Assembly: GCF_029813785.1 (NCBI RefSeq)
Contig: NZ_JARVKY010000010.1
Span: forward strand, 124,001-188,000
Reading direction: 5' to 3'
DNA: 64,000 nt
Origin: Streptomyces sp. DH41
Lineage (GTDB): Bacteria > Actinomycetota > Actinomycetes > Streptomycetales > Streptomycetaceae
Part shown: piece after piece, positions 63,706 to 64,000 of the stretch
How the letters are laid out: the number at the start of each line of letters is the position of its first letter
Position numbering within the stretch: the first letter of the stretch is position 1
The notes under the pieces: model-generated
What the model saw: the letters and a program-made list of their open reading frames with translations, nothing else
What the model was told of the DNA's origin: nothing
Databases searched by the model: none
Made by a program: the position numbers and the translations under genes

Positions 63706-64000
63706 ATGGGACCCGTTCGGCAAGTCGACGGATCGAAGGTCGCAGTCGTGACCACCGCGGGTGCGCTGGTGCAGGCCCGGGACAGGGCCGTCTCGAACTG
63801 GCTGCTCGCCGCTGCGGACAACCGCGACCGGGCCCAGAGGGAATGGAACGACCGAGGAGTGGCGCTGCTGCGCTGCGGCGGAGCGTTCACCGCCATCCGC
63901 GTCCCCGCCTCCCTGATCACCGCCGCTGCCGGCAGCGAGGAGCGTGTCAGGGTGAGTGCCTACCTGAGCGCGGCGCTCCACCGAGGGCCGGTCTTCGTCG
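63706..64000 (+). CDS. protein of unknown function, 3'-truncated by window edge
   Basis: Starts MGPVRQVDGSKVAVVTTAGA at ATG 63706, after GAGGGGGGC, and is open to the window end (98 codons). Visible sequence: LVQARDRAVSNWLLAAADNRDRAQREW, then GGAFTAIRVPASLITAAAGSE. I do not recognise the family from this part. Divergent XRE plus such a gene is a common Streptomyces accessory arrangement, and the two may be coregulated. Confidence 0.7.
   Translation, partial: MGPVRQVDGSKVAVVTTAGALVQARDRAVSNWLLAAADNRDRAQREWNDRGVALLRCGGAFTAIRVPASLITAAAGSEERVRVSAYLSAALHRGPVFV

Noticed and set aside
61548..64000. Integrative element inserted at the 3' end of tRNA-Leu
   Set aside because: No integrase, excisionase or repeated tRNA 3' end is visible in the 2.4 kb after bldA, although an element could extend past the window.

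Overview
The window is chromosomal DNA from a Streptomyces (or very close actinomycete). It has very high GC with G/C in nearly all third codon positions, GTG/TTG starts, purine-rich ribosome binding sites and typical Streptomyces families (Rpf muralytic proteins, FilP-like coiled coils, SUKH proteins, a UUA-reading tRNA-Leu). Gene order from galE/galK through tamR-tam, desaturase, ppc, pth-rplY, prs-glmU, mfd, mazG, P450, rpfC-rpfA, eno, ftsB-like, DUF501, ppx, ndh, cfa and an ABC exporter to bldA matches, from memory, the conserved core-arm region around SCO3137-SCO3089 of S. coelicolor. The species is not determined.

1-8.9 kb: end of galE, then galK (Leloir pathway), a 25-bp stem-loop, an FAD oxidoreductase followed closely by an ECF sigma factor with a SnoaL-like tail, a small membrane protein overlapping a start-less HATPase, a Uma2 protein, a GNAT, an orphan NarL-type regulator with a structured leader, and divergent tamR/tam. 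9-20 kb: CoA-transferase, desaturase-TetR operon, ppc, a membrane protein, pth, rplY, prs, glmU and tRNA-Gln(UUG).

20-29 kb is the most unusual part. An HTH/LAGLIDADG-like protein sits beside tRNA-Gln, followed by an orphan histidine kinase. Next comes a run of polymorphic-toxin-type proteins: a YwqJ-like deaminase with a SUKH-3 protein, a WHH nuclease fused to SUKH, and a 935-residue YrhB/collagen-like/deaminase-like/SUKH-4 protein. A coiled-coil cytoskeletal-type protein follows. Unlike ordinary toxin loci, two of these put the putative enzyme and the immunity-type domain in one chain.

29-48 kb: first MacB/FtsX-type ABC exporter, mfd, an MT0933-like small protein, a lipoprotein HNH nuclease, a GNAT, a secreted protein, a fused HsdM/HsdS-like protein with an altered catalytic motif and a repeated inverted DNA motif, a membrane protein plus Ser/Thr kinase pair, a SurA-N lipoprotein, mazG and a cytochrome P450. 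48-54 kb: tandem muralytic rpfC and rpfA (the latter behind a ydaO/c-di-AMP-type riboswitch), eno, the divisome protein, DUF501, Ppx/GppA, and a RelE/Phd toxin-antitoxin pair. 54-64 kb: ndh with a Rex-type operator, cfa, a second paralogous ABC exporter on the minus strand, bldA tRNA-Leu(UAA), an HD hydrolase, an XRE regulator and a truncated gene at the window edge. Most intergenic spaces carry clear stem-loop terminators or short tandem repeats.
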